Shown: in pieces, positions 25,701-36,384 of the stretch
Position numbering within the stretch: position 1 is the stretch's first letter
Layout of the letters: each line of letters starts with the position of its first letter
From: Haliclona indistincta
Taxonomy: Eukaryota > Porifera > Demospongiae > Haplosclerida > Chalinidae
Assembly: GCA_964017065.1 (NCBI GenBank)
Contig: OZ024790.1
Span: 4,918,458-4,982,457 of the forward strand
DNA: 64,000 bases
Direction: 5' to 3'
Translations under genes and position numbers: made by a program
Notes under the pieces: generated by a model
What the model saw: the letters and a program-made list of their open reading frames with translations, nothing else
What the model was told of the DNA's origin: nothing
Database searches by the model: none

Positions 25701-28700
25701 TAATCCAACGTTCTGAAGCTCCTTACACGATTTGTGCGATTACAATGAGACCTTCAGAAGCACAAGAAACCAGGTCTAAGGTGGTAAACCAGAGTTCACG
25801 TGGTCACCCGTTTGTTCATCTCTTCTTCTTCTTCTTCTTCTTCTTCTTCTTCTTCTTCTTCTTCAGAGAGCCTAGCGCCGTGGCTAGTGAGCTATTCAAG
25901 ACAAAACCTACACAGAAACTACACTAGTCGTTGGGAGCAGTGCACCTGATATCTATTTAAGCCTAAAACACTAGCAGAAGCGAGTATTTTCAAGAAAACA
26001 GCGATTTTTGGTCCATAATCAGACTCCATTCCATCATTCTTTTGAACTCCGTTACTAGGTTACGCCTACTCGCGCACGCCCGTGTATGCAATTATTCTAA
26101 TACAAGCGCACCTTAGTACAAATTGCATGCTTGGAACGCGAGTGCTGCTGCCACTAGCAGTGTTCACAGCAGCAGTGGCGGATCCAGAAAAAGTAGATCG
26201 GGTGGGCCAATGTGCGGCGCGAAGCGCAGGCGAAAAATTTTAGCTAATTAATATTCATGAGAGGCGTAAATAATTGACTCTGACACGCTTCAACGCGATA
26301 GTCGAGCTAGAAGGTTATACAGCGCAGCGAACGCGCTAGTCAGTAGTGAGAACTCTGCTCAGAACGGTAAGAATTTTGCACTATAGTTAAAACTTTAAAA
26401 TTTTAGGTGGGCTAGTTTGGGTGGGCCAGGCCCTACCTGGCCCACCCCTGGATCCGCCACTGCACAGCAGACAACGAGCAAATCGTCACTGTTACACCGG
26501 ATTTGTCTGTTCAGGCTTGTAAGAATGCTAGCTTAAGCTTAGCTAATGTTGCATGGTACGTGTTGCATTCAGTGCAGACTTAACGACTGCAGAGCCGCAT
26601 TGCGGAGCTGCCCGGCACTTAGTTCTCTTTATACACTGTATTAACATAAGTGCCAACTAAGTCATTAATAAAAAAATAAAAGAAACAAGTAATAAAAACA
26701 TTTTAACCAAAATGGAAGAGATTTAGGGTTGGTACATTTATCGAAAAAGTATGGAAACAAGATTTGAAATGAAAAGGATTGTAACAATAGCAGTGTAATG
26801 CTACCTCCCTAAATTAACTGCTTTCGATAGTTGTGGTTACACTGCTATTGTTACAATCCTTTTCATTTCAAATCTTGTTTCCATACTTTTTCGATAAATG
26901 TACCAACCCTAAATCTCTTCCATTTTGGTTAAAATGTTTTTATTACTTGTATAATAATTATTTGGATGGATCTATAAGCAATTGACTCTGCATGATTGTG
27001 ACATACATGTAATACAGTACACGCTGTAACTTGATACTCACCAGCTTCCATGAAATAGTCGACGATAGTCTGTCTACCTAGCTTCCTTGCTACCTCCAGT
27101 GGGGTCTTCCCATCCTATCAGTGGGATACACAAAATGAACATGATCTTTTATATGCTTTATGACGTATACTGTTTATGACATAATTGCAATGCCGTCATG
27201 AGCACAAACAGTTGTATTATATATAAATACCAACCGTATTTCTACAGTATCGGTTGGTTCCATTGTCTACTAACAGTTTCACCACCTCCAAGTGACCATA
27301 ACAAGCGGCCCAGTGACAGGAAGTCCATAAGTCCTAAAAGAGATGCACTTAACATAATAATTATAATTATAACAAGATACTACAGCCTAGTACACAGCCA
27401 GCATATAAAGTACAGGTCATGGTTACCACTATAGCTCTATTAAACCCCTTCATACAGATCTGATAAAGTACACATATGCATGGTAGTCATCATGCAGGCT
27501 CTATGATTTCAGAGTTTTGGCTCCCTAGTTAACATTACTGTCCATTATGCAATCGAACTTATAAGTGAGGGAAATCGTGGTACCTCATGCACTAATGTGT
27601 GAAGTCTGTGTTATCTTATGATGGAAGATGATCAAAGACTTAACACATTAGTGCATAAAGTGACACTTTACGGTCTATGCTTTACTATTGCAAGAAGTAG
27701 GAAATCGTGGTACAAAAACAAACTTATTAAGTTGAGTTCAAATGTTAAGTGACTCACAATGTCTCTGTCATTGACACGTTGCTTTGTGTTCTCAAATAAA
27801 TACTTTACAATGTCTGTGTGACCTTTCCTAGCAGCAAACATCAAAGGAGTCCATTTGTACTGCAGATACAGAAAGCGGATCAAACTACATAATTATTATA
27901 CTAGACAGTTGGCAGCCATGTTTATAATCCGACAATTCTGTGAATTGTATACCAGTACGTGACAACACCTTGTAGACAGGGAAGATTATAGTATTCCATG
28001 AATCAGAGTTGGGGTGAAGTAATTTTTAAGTAAAAAATTAAGTACAAGTACTTTCAGAAGTACAAGTACAAGTACAAGATTTAAATATAAGTACAAGTAC
28101 TAAGATTTGTACTTAAATACAAGTACAATTACTAAGATTTGTACTTAAAATAATATACAAGTACAATTACTAAGATTTGTACTTAAAATAATATACAAGT
28201 ACAATTACTAAGATTTGTACTTAAATACAAGTACAAGTACAACTAATTTTATAAACCCAGAGTCTAAAACTATGTTTAAAATGGCTAATACATACTGTCA
28301 CTTATTGTCTGTTTTGAAAGTACTTCAAGTACTTGTAAGTATATTAAATCCATAAAACTGATATAGTTAAGGCTCACAATATTTTGTACAGTGACATCAG
28401 CTGTTGTGTTCTCTACTAGATATTTCACAACCTCAATGGAACCTCTCCTGGCTGCTGCTATCATAGCAGTTTCTTCATCTTGTTCCTGAGAATGGTACAG
28501 GTATACAACACAATGTGCGGACACACATGACTAAGTAGTAATTCACAACATCAAGAGCTGGAATGCATAATTGAAAGCTGAACGACTAACCTCGTGTCTC
28601 CAATTGGGATCAGCTCCTTTATCCAAAGCAGCTTTGACATCTTTAAGACTACCATCACTGCAAGCCCAAAACAATTCCTCACCCTGCAGGCATTAAATCA

Positions 28701-29400
28701 TGTACATCATTAATTTTATGTCAATACCCACAGACTATAACACAGACTACCAGCAACATGACAGTCAATACATTGTTGGCTGCTTGTCCTAGCTATTGCT
28801 TAACACTGCCAAATAAGAGCATGACTTCCTTAATTGTCTGCTTTATTAACCACATAGTGTCTGTCATTCTAGACATATCTCATGATTTCATACTATAATT
28901 ATGTATTATTAGCTATACTGTAGGTCCACCGCAATTGCAGCAGCTGACATAATATCATAGTTTTAAACCACTATACTTGTGCACTATAACAACTCTTTAG
29001 GTGATAAAGTCAGTTTTGTGTCAGTAGTATACAGTGGAACCCTGGCTTAGCGGGCATCCCTCATCCCTCTATAATGGATACTTACTGAATCCCAAATACA
29101 TAATGTATAATAAACCCCTGACCAGAGGACACCCGTCTCCATAATGTACAATTTGCCGCATGGTTTGAGTGCTGCTAAAATATTGTTTCTAAAAAATATA
29201 GGTAGCCAGCTTACTAGCTTACAACCATACTGATGCAAGACACTATTATTATAGTTACATTAAAATAAGCAAGACAGAATTAGGGAATCTAAGCAACATA
29301 ATTATGCATTTATAGTTGGGAACAACCAATGCACAGTAGTGGATTGCAGTAAATTACTTGCAAGTTACGGTAAACTTCATACCGGCTTCGTCCAGTTCAT
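22735..29400 (-). CDS. ROCO-A: ankyrin-ROC-COR-Death protein
   Basis: This is a predicted signalling GTPase of the ROCO family, resembling the C-terminal half of DAPK1 without its kinase. Exons in transcription order: 29383-29400 (MNWTKP, tentative start), ankyrin exons 28591-28683, 28378-28485, 27758-27859, 27235-27333 and 27042-27114, the ROC-COR exon 25251-23203, an 18 nt microexon 23141-23124, and the Death exon 23024-22735. Phases agree throughout, for about 949 residues. The ROC GTPase shows G1 GHPGVGKTS (25168-25142), G3 DSGGHP and G4 GTHADKH. The last exon (IEAVASKIPTKWRRVGASLG) fits a Death fold. COR would mediate dimerisation, and the ankyrins and Death domain binding to partners. 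The first exon is the least certain part. Confidence 0.85.
26173..26462. mobile_element. hAT-type MITE with 8 bp target duplication
   Basis: Termini are CAGTGGCGGATCCAG on the left and CTGGATCCGCCACTG on the right, perfect inverts. The flanks CACAGCAG at 26165-26172 and 26463-26470 are identical 8 bp target-site duplications, the hAT hallmark. The 290 bp element is non-coding and must be moved by a transposase made elsewhere. Confidence 0.92.
26685..26950. repeat. 114 bp near-perfect inverted repeat (foldback)
   Basis: The arms 26685-26798 and 26837-26950 are reverse complements over 114 bp, separated by a 38 bp loop. Such identity implies a recent foldback element. If transcribed within ROCO-A pre-mRNA, it would form a long dsRNA hairpin. 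The flanks give no clear target duplication. Confidence 0.9.
28020..28245. repeat. ACAAGT/AAGTAC low-complexity array
   Basis: AAGTACAAGTAC units alternate with TTACTAAGATTTGTACTTAAA units. The array lies in the ROCO-A intron between ankyrin exons 2 and 3. A related AGTACAAGTA-rich patch occurs near 29880-30000. Non-coding. Confidence 0.8.
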
Positions 29401-30930
29401 TATGTTCGTATCGTGTCAGCTTGGACTAAGGTCAAAGAAGAAGAGTTCTGCGATTCTGGTGCGAATCACTGAATCGGCAGCGTAATAAATAAGAATTCTG
29501 GATTGATGCCCCGCCCCTTTTGAGGAATGATGGAAGGGAGGAAACCGGGGATGAACAAACCTCGCCGGGAAAACTCTGACGAGAACAAGGGAAGGACGAC
29601 ACCGATGACTATCAGAATATGCGATCATGTGCTAAGTCTCTTTTCTTCTTTAAATAATCATGAACATCGCCAGAGACACGTGCTTCCGCATGATTCGGAT
29701 GTAAGTCTCATCTGTTTTCCTATTTATTATAATTTATATTAGTCTATTTCGAATTACCTTCCTTTGTGCATGTTTGGTTAGCCTCTCAATCCATCTCATT
29801 CCTTTTAATTTGGTTCAACTGCTTGTACAGTTGTAGTTGCTTTTGGTTGTTGTCTTGTGCCAGAGATGGAGTGAAGCACTTTTGAAAGTGCTTGGGTACA
29901 TTCCAAGCACTTTAGATAGATTATGAGTATGAGTACGAGTACCTCTTCAGGCTAGCTTGTAATCAGTACAAGTATTTGACCTCAGTACTTCAGCACAACT
30001 CACACTTTATAATTGTTTTTAACTACAGTGTTCCACACAAAGAGAGTAAAAAAATAGTTTTTACACATTTTGGTTCATATCTCAGTAACTAATTATCCTA
30101 CTGGCATGTTGCATGTATCATAATGATCCTCTATCCTTACTCGTCTGAACACCCTGATTCATATGGCTTCGAGTCACGTGACACGGGCGTGGCACAACAT
30201 TGCGGGATATCAGATCGGACCCTTTGGTAGGACAAGGTTAGGCAGAGAACTTTTGAATAACTGGTAGTTAAGATTTCTTAACGCTGCATTAAAACCCTCA
30301 CCCAGGGTGCCTACCTGTGGGCTGAGTGTTTTGCCTTACGTTTCACTAGTTCGGCGTCAGGGAGCAAATAATAGCGTCCTCGACCGACCAAAAGCTTAGG
30401 CACAAGAAATCCGATTCTCTGGGAGTTAAGGTCCAAGATTAAGAAATTGCATTGCCAATAATTACATTGATCTTTACTTTAGCACTTGTGCAGAGTCTGT
30501 AGAAATATGCACATCGACAAACACGACTGTTCTCTGCTAGAGAGCTGTTTTCTGACCACCATCTTGCTAGTTAATGGATTTTTTCTTGCATGTTAGGCAT
30601 AAATCAATGCATCCATTTGCAAATAAGCGTAAAAGCGTACCCATAGTTTTGCACATTTTCGTGCTAAAATAAGGTATCTATGCATAACCTTTCCACCCGG
30701 GTATGGCTTTCTATAATGGTTATAAGAGCACTGTGATTCGTGTCGTTTACTGTTCCCTTATTTTTTGGATCTAGTAGAAGTGCAAATGCTAGTAGAAATC
30801 TCAATTACTATCATTATAGTATAAAAATTATAAGAGTCAGCTTAATAAAAATAATTTATTATTATGTAGGTTTGCTGCTTTAAAGTTCAGTAGTAACAGA
30901 CTAGTGTCACTAACACACTTAGTTCTTGTG
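29401..30930. other. Spacer upstream of ROCO-A
   Basis: This contains the presumed ROCO-A promoter just right of 29400, a GC-richer stretch at 29400-29640 and a decayed microsatellite near 29880-30000. No supported gene was found. Short open frames at 29416-29742 overlap on both strands and lack splice partners. Confidence 0.5.
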
Positions 30931-30933
30931 AAA

Positions 30934-31153
30934 CTATCGTGATCGAAAATAATTCAACAGCCAAAATAGTATTACTGCTGCTATAGGTATAGCTGCCTTA
31001 ACAAGCAAGTTGCTACTGGCGCCATCATTGCCACCACCAGTCTTTTTAGATTTACCACCAGTGTCTTCATTAGTACTACCACCATCACCTTTGTCCTATA
31101 ATATACAACCAGTGTTGAACATTAATTTGCTAGCTATAGTATAGGCTTACCAT
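30934..31153 (-). CDS. Small tail-anchored peptide TA1 (54 aa)
   Basis: Exon 1 contributes only the start codon (31151-31153), directly followed by the donor GTAAG. Exon 2 is 31095-30934. The peptide begins M-DKGDGGSTNEDTGG, is Gly/Ser/Asp-rich, and ends in a hydrophobic span (LLVKAAIPIAAVILFWLL) followed by NYFRSR. That is the layout of a C-terminal membrane anchor with a basic end. The start, intron position and N-terminal composition match TA2 at 33982-34184. Function is unknown. Homology with the CaaX peptides is suggested by the shared GDGG(S/N)T start and the array context. Confidence 0.65.
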
Positions 31154-31760
31154 TCTTTTCTATAGCGGAATAGCTGTACAAGAGCTGTCTAACTTTTCAC
31201 CCACAAATAGTGTCGTATTTTCCGCCCATCGGTTGATGATTGTGATACGATGGACATCACGTCATTGTACAGTGTAAAAATGTGTTTCTGCAGGAGGAGG
31301 AGCTTACCAGTAGTATTGACAAGCTTGAGTTGATGCATGTCATTTATTTCCCACAGCATGCTATCATGGATTGTACATACTTTCCCCATTGTTAATCATG
31401 GATGCTGCAGTATTCTGTACATTGTTGGTAAATACTGCTTGCAAATCTAAGTCATTCTATCTCTATTATAAATTTGCAAGTTAGCCCTATTAATATTGCA
31501 GTATACAGCCTAGCTACCACCAACTTTATCATTGCAGCAGTAGTACTTACTTTTCTCTGTTCTCATGCACTTTTACAACACTCATTATGTTCTAGCTTTA
31601 GCTTACAGTAAATTTAAGTTTGCAAACACCTTATGTGATTTTTTAATTATTAAAAGCTGTTTGTGCAGGTGGTGGAGCTACTGTTATTTACAGACTTCAG
31701 TTGGTGTATTTGTTAGACATGTTTCAGGAGTCATAACACCAGCAACACTCCACCACCATC

Positions 31761-31868
31761 TCAACCACCACCGTCACCTTCACCCTGTGATACAGCAGAT
31801 GATTCAGTTTACGGAATGGACCTGGTTGCTCTAGTATAGTGCCTTACTTCTTCTGCTATTCTTTTCAT
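31761..31868 (-). pseudogene. Decayed MKRTAE-type peptide gene
   Basis: Exon 1 (31868-31848) reads MKRIAEE and is followed by GTAAG. Exon 2 starts at 31784 with GEGDGGG and then meets TGA at 31763-31761, where the intact paralogues continue to a CTIL end. The CaaX box is lost. It is a dead or drastically shortened copy of the genes at 36964 and 38644. Confidence 0.6.
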
Positions 31869-32375
31869 TATTTTTCTCTCCAATAACTAAGAAGGGCTTT
31901 ACAATAGAGCTACCCTTAGAGATCGCAAGACCCTTAGAGATCACAAGACACTTAGAGATCACAAGACGGTAAACTACCTTATCTCTCGTGATCCTCTCGT
32001 GTACAAAGTGCTGTTTGTGCAGAAGGTGGGGCTACCGAGTAGTATTGATAAGATGCGGTTCATATCTTAATAATAATTTGTTTCTATACTTCAACAAGCA
32101 AATTACTTACCTTTTGACACTGATAATTTCTTCATGTTGTACTCATGTGCAAAAAGTACGGGTATAGCTATCAAGCTGTCGATTAAAACCATGATAAGAT
32201 GATAATTATTTGTTGCTATCTTCACCTTGCTCTGATTAGCTTTACATTTGTTTACTAGTTCAATTTGCTAACCGTTTTGGATTATGGAACTTGGTGAAAT
32301 ATTGACATGTTTGTTGATTTTGTATACAGTAGGTAGAGCACTACTGTTGGATTATCTGTTTCCACAGATTTGTTA

Positions 32376-32694
32376 CAGGGTTTTGCAGGTCACTTGTCGC
32401 AGAGAAAATGACAAATCAACGAGACCACGCCCACTTATCCAGCACCGTACCACAGAAAGTTGGTGAAAAGAAACGCTTGTAGTACCGTGTAAGGTATAGC
32501 GCCTTGCCGTTATTTTTCTCAAATCACCAAGTATAGTCTGTGCTCTGACTGCAACGGTCAAAGTTCACCCAGCAAAAGCAGCGTACACGATACTACAAGC
32601 ATTTCTTTTCGCCAACTTTCTGTGGTGCTGGATAAGTGGGCGTGGCCCCATCGATTTGTCATTTTCACTGCGACAAGTGACCTGCAAAACCCTG
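32376..32694. mobile_element. TA-inserted MITE with empty site in the window
   Basis: Arms begin CAGGGTTTTGCAGGTCACTT and end with its reverse complement, and they extend inward about 100 bp. TA flanks both ends (32374-32375 and 32695-32696). The sister repeats at about 35809 and 39513 read TTTGTTACATTCAACG without the insert, which defines the element and its TA duplication exactly. It is Tc1/mariner-like and non-coding. Open frames at 32284-32561 overlapping it are not genes. Confidence 0.93.
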
Positions 32695-33059
32695 TACATT
32701 CAACGATCACTGCAATTCACCAATCAACATAATCCGTCTCTTCCTCCTGCCTTCTCTCTGACCTAGTGGAGCTTACCAACACATTGAGTGTGTGATATAC
32801 CGTTAACATGATGTGTTTGAGGTATACACATCATAGCTAGCTAGCAATAATAACTTCATGTTCCTGGAAAACTGCTTCGTAGTATTTTTCACTCTTGTGG
32901 TTGTGATATGTGATATATATACCTTACAGGTAAACCTTATATCATGCAGTGTTAAACACATTCTCCCTATCTGTGTCTTAACATACGTGTACAATCAGCA
33001 TTGTTTTAAAACAGTACAATCACTGGTGTCACTATCACGCACGGTATTAAGGTACACTG

Positions 33060-33237
33060 TTACATTATGGTGCAGCGCTTCCACCATGGTTTTTTAGTAG
33101 TGCCACCAGTGCCAGGAGTATGACCACCGTCACCATAGCTTTGTGGTATCACATATGGAAACCCGTCATTGCTCTGAGTCTGTGATACACACAATGACAG
33201 ATATTGTTAGCTAGTAATAACTCACTTGACCATCCAT
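33060..33237 (-). CDS. MDGQ peptide gene 1 (43 aa, CaaX CTIM)
   Basis: Exon 1 (33237-33226) encodes MDGQ. The intron is only 46 bp (donor GTGAG, acceptor CACAG). Exon 2 (33179-33060) opens with TQSNDGFPYVIPQSYGDGG and closes with KRCTIM and a stop. The C-terminal CTIM fits a CaaX prenylation signal, with Met at the last position favouring farnesylation in known systems. This is the most divergent MDGQ copy (PYVI instead of VFVK). Gly/Thr-rich middle, no signal peptide. Function unknown. Confidence 0.65.
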
Positions 33238-33350
33238 TATTTAGCAGAAGTGTTTTACGACAAAGGATTCCAACTTTGCTTCACAAAAGAGCTTTGTAAT
33301 ATTTTTTACGCCCCTTTGTTTGTGAGACGAGAGAGCACTTTAAATATTCT

Positions 33351-33380
33351 CACATGATCCTCGCGTGACCTCACGTGTGT
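33351..33380 (-). promoter_or_regulatory. Conserved upstream box of MDGQ gene 1
   Basis: About 115 bp upstream of the start codon the minus strand carries CACGTGAGGTCACGCGAG, containing the E-box core CACGTG. The same box stands at matching distance before gene 2 (36496-36525) and gene 3 (38172-38202), with diverged forms before genes 5 and 6 (41228-41255, 42263-42300). Confidence 0.45.
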
Positions 33381-33981
33381 TTGTGCGGTAGGCTGGGCTA
33401 ATGAGTGGTATGAATGATGGATTCATTACACCTGCCACTCACCACATAGTGACACTTAGTTCTACTAACTTTGGTTGCTAAGTGCATCGATCATTAAGTG
33501 GTTTTATTACTAATAATAGGCTTTTGGAGCAGATTCTGCATAGCAAATAGTTGACAAGATAGAACGCTTGATCCTAGTAGTGATCAATTATTATGGTATT
33601 GAAGGACCATGTGTCTAAAGCGTTTAGGATTTTTTATCAATTCAACCTCATAGAACTTGTCTCAGACGCCTCTTCTAAGTACGCAATGAACCACCTTTTC
33701 AAGTTTAATTAAATATAATTTATTTGAGCTTAAAATACAGTCTACAGAAGTGTGCACTAAATACTACAATAAGTCAGCGTTATTCAGTGAGCAGCATCAC
33801 AATGTGATTCATGTCTTTTACTGTTCCCTTATTTTTTTGATCTTGCGGAAATGCAAATGCGAGTAAAAATCTCATTATAGCATTAAAATTTTAATAGAGT
33901 TAGCACAATTATTATTTATTATTATTATGTAGGTTTGCTGCTTTAAAGTTCTGTAGTAACAGACTAGTGTCACTAACACAC

Positions 33982-34184
33982 TTAGTTCTTGTGAAACAAA
34001 TAATGCCACAGCTTTATTCCTACTCCTACAACTATAGCTGTAGCTACTGTTCCTATAACAAGCAGCCAGTTACTATGGTCACCATCATTGCCACCACCAG
34101 TCCTTTTAGTTACACCACCAGTGCCTTCAGTATTACCACCATCACCATTGCCCTAATTTGCTAGCTATAGTATAGGCTTACCAT
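33982..34184 (-). CDS. Small tail-anchored peptide TA2 (57 aa)
   Basis: The start codon is the last coding triplet of exon 1 (34184-34182). Exon 2 is 34152-33982. It begins M-GNGDGGNTEGTGG and ends with a hydrophobic span (WLLVIGTVATAIVVGVGI) followed by KLWHYLFHKN. This is a paralogue of TA1: the same exon layout, flanking sequence and Gly-rich head, while the membrane span has diverged in sequence but kept its hydrophobicity. That pattern argues the protein is real. Function unknown. Confidence 0.65.
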
Positions 34185-35019
34185 TCTTTTCTATAGCGGA
34201 ATAGCTGTACAAGAGCTGTCTAACTTTTCGCCCACAAAATAGTTTTGTATTTTCCGCCCATCGGTTGATGATTGTGATACAATGGACATCACGTCATTTT
34301 ACAGTGTGAAAATGTGTTTCTGCAGGAGGAGGAGCTTACCAGTAGTATTGACAAGCTTGAGTTGATGCATGTCATTTATTTCCCACTGCAGATTCGCTAG
34401 TAAAATAAACTGCTTTCCTACCTATTGGGAGCATGCTATCACAGTTTGTGCTTACTTTCATTGTTAATCATGCATGCTGTGAATTTGCAGTACTCTGGTA
34501 AAATTGGTTGCAAATCTAAGTCATTCTATCTTTGCAAGTTAGCCCTAGTAATATTGCAGTATGCAGCCTAGCTATCACCAACTTCACCATTACAACAAAT
34601 AGTACTTACTTTTCTCTTTCTCATGTACTTTACAACATCCATTGTGTTTTTAGCTTACAGTAAATTTGAGTTTGCAAACACCTTATGTGATTTTCTAATT
34701 ACCAAAAGCTGTTTGTGCAGGTGGTGGGGCTAATAGTGACTGTTATTTACAGGCTTCAGTTGGTGTGTTTATTGTACATGTTTCAGGAGACGTAACGCCA
34801 GCAACTTACCACACACTGACACTTTGTTATACTAACTTCATGGAACTTGCCAGCTATTTACTGTAGATGCAGTTATCATAACAAATCAATGAAGTAATCT
34901 GTCTTTTTGTGTAGGGACTCTTGGCACTGGATTCTGGTAATTGTTGTTCTATCAGATGAGATGTAAGTAGCACGTCAATTATGCATAATCGGATAGTTAA
35001 TATTTCTGCGGTTCATATC

Positions 35020-35505
35020 ATAACTCTTTAATCCCTATTGTCGCCATTTGGCGACATGCATACTTCAGACACCATAACTTTATCAAAAGTGTTAAAATAT
35101 CCCAAAATTAAGCTAAATCGAAGAATACAAATAACCGTAAAAATCCAGTGGTTTTCGGTGCGCGCCCTCCGCTAAATGTTATGGCACCAGCATTTCTATG
35201 GCTTCAGTGCAAATTCTGCACTCACCAAAACCACTGCTATTTGTATGTACTTTTCAGTAGCCAGCCCCAAAGTACTGACTTTGAGCAAAATTTGACGAGG
35301 TCATTGCACTTTATTGGCTTCACTTTCGAAGTGGGTGGGGCTTATCGACCGACTTGAGTGTGGGCAATTGCGGCTACTCACTGGCGTAAAAGGACGCAAA
35401 TTTGAGACCATTAGCACAAAAGACACACGAGATATTCACGAGAGAAGTGGTCAGCATTTACGAGGTTAAAATTTTAGCAAGATAATTTAGTAGTTAAAGG
35501 GTTAA
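35020..35505. mobile_element. TTAA MITE copy 1 (piggyBac-like)
   Basis: This is inserted in the peptide array. It starts with a mutated TTAA followed by CTCTTTA and ends TAAAGGG-TTAA. The sister repeat at 39206 shows the uninterrupted site (GGTTCATATCTTAATAATG). The interior shares CTCACCAAAACCACTGC and a GACGAGGTC motif with the copies at 50337 and 51595. Non-coding. Confidence 0.8.
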
Positions 35506-36209
35506 TAACGATTTGTTTCTATAATTCAACAAAGACTACAAATGACTTAACTTTTGACATTAATAGTTTCTTCATGTTGTACTCATGTGCAAAATGTAAG
35601 GATATAGCTCTCAATTTGTCAATTTAGATTGATAATTATTTGTTGCTATCTTCACCTTGCTCTGATTAGCTTTACATTTGTTTACTAGTTTATTTTGGCA
35701 GCCGTTGTGGATTATGGAACTTGGTGAAATAAATGACATGTATGTTGATTTTGTATACTGTAGGTAGAGCACTACTGTTGGATTGTCTGTTTCCACAGAT
35801 TTGTTACATTCAACGATCACTGCAATTCATCGATCAACATAATCTGTCTCTTCCTCCTGCCTTCTCTCTGACCTAGTGGAGCTTGCCGACACAGTGAGTG
35901 TGTGATATACTGTTGACATGCAATATCAGTGTTTCGCATACTAAGATCATGTTTGAGGTATTCACATCATAGCTAACAATAATAACTTCATGTTCCTGGA
36001 AAGCTGCTTCGTAGTATTTTCACTCTTGTGGTTGTGATATGTGATATATACCTTACAGATAAACCTTATATCATGCAGCGTTAGACATGTTCTCGCTATC
36101 TGTGTCTTAACATACGTGTACAATCAGCATTGTGTTAAATCAGCATTGTGTTGTGTACAATCAGTACAATCACTGGTGTCACTATCACGCACGGTACTAA
36201 GGTACACTG

Positions 36210-36384
36210 TTACAATATGGTGCAGCTCTTCCACCATGGTTTAGAAGTGCCACCAGTGCCAGGAGTAGGACCACCATCACCATAGCTTTGTGGTTTCACG
36301 AACACAAACCCGTCATTGCTCTGAGACTGTGATACACACAATAACAGATATTGTTAGCTAGTAATAACTCACTTGACCGTCCAT
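36210..36384 (-). CDS. MDGQ peptide gene 2 (42 aa, CaaX CTIL)
   Basis: Exon 1 (36384-36373) encodes MDGQ. Exon 2 (36326-36210) starts SQSNDGFVFVKPQSYGDGG, continues through PTPGTGG and ends PWWKSCTIL. The 46 bp intron keeps donor and acceptor. Final Leu in the CaaX box favours geranylgeranylation in known enzymes. It is closest to gene 1 in its C-terminal half (the PTPGTGG and PWWK elements). Cytosolic and membrane-tethered by inference. Confidence 0.7.

Larger units (their letters stand above)
25252..27041. other. Long ROCO-A intron with mobile elements
   Basis: This intron separates the ankyrin exons from the ROC-COR exon. It holds a (TTC)n tract at about 25822-25865, a hAT-type MITE and a long perfect hairpin (listed separately). 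A GC-rich stretch at 25395-26100 contains a 113-codon plus-strand frame that runs through the TTC tract, which I do not accept as a gene. Confidence 0.7.

Noticed and set aside
25586..25927. Plus-strand 113-codon frame with a long Phe run
   Set aside because: The Phe run is a (TTC)n microsatellite, the frame lies in a ROCO-A intron, and no family or splice partner was seen.
29416..29742. Overlapping frames on both strands upstream of ROCO-A
   Set aside because: No conserved domain, no fitting splice phase with the first ankyrin exon, and they overlap each other.
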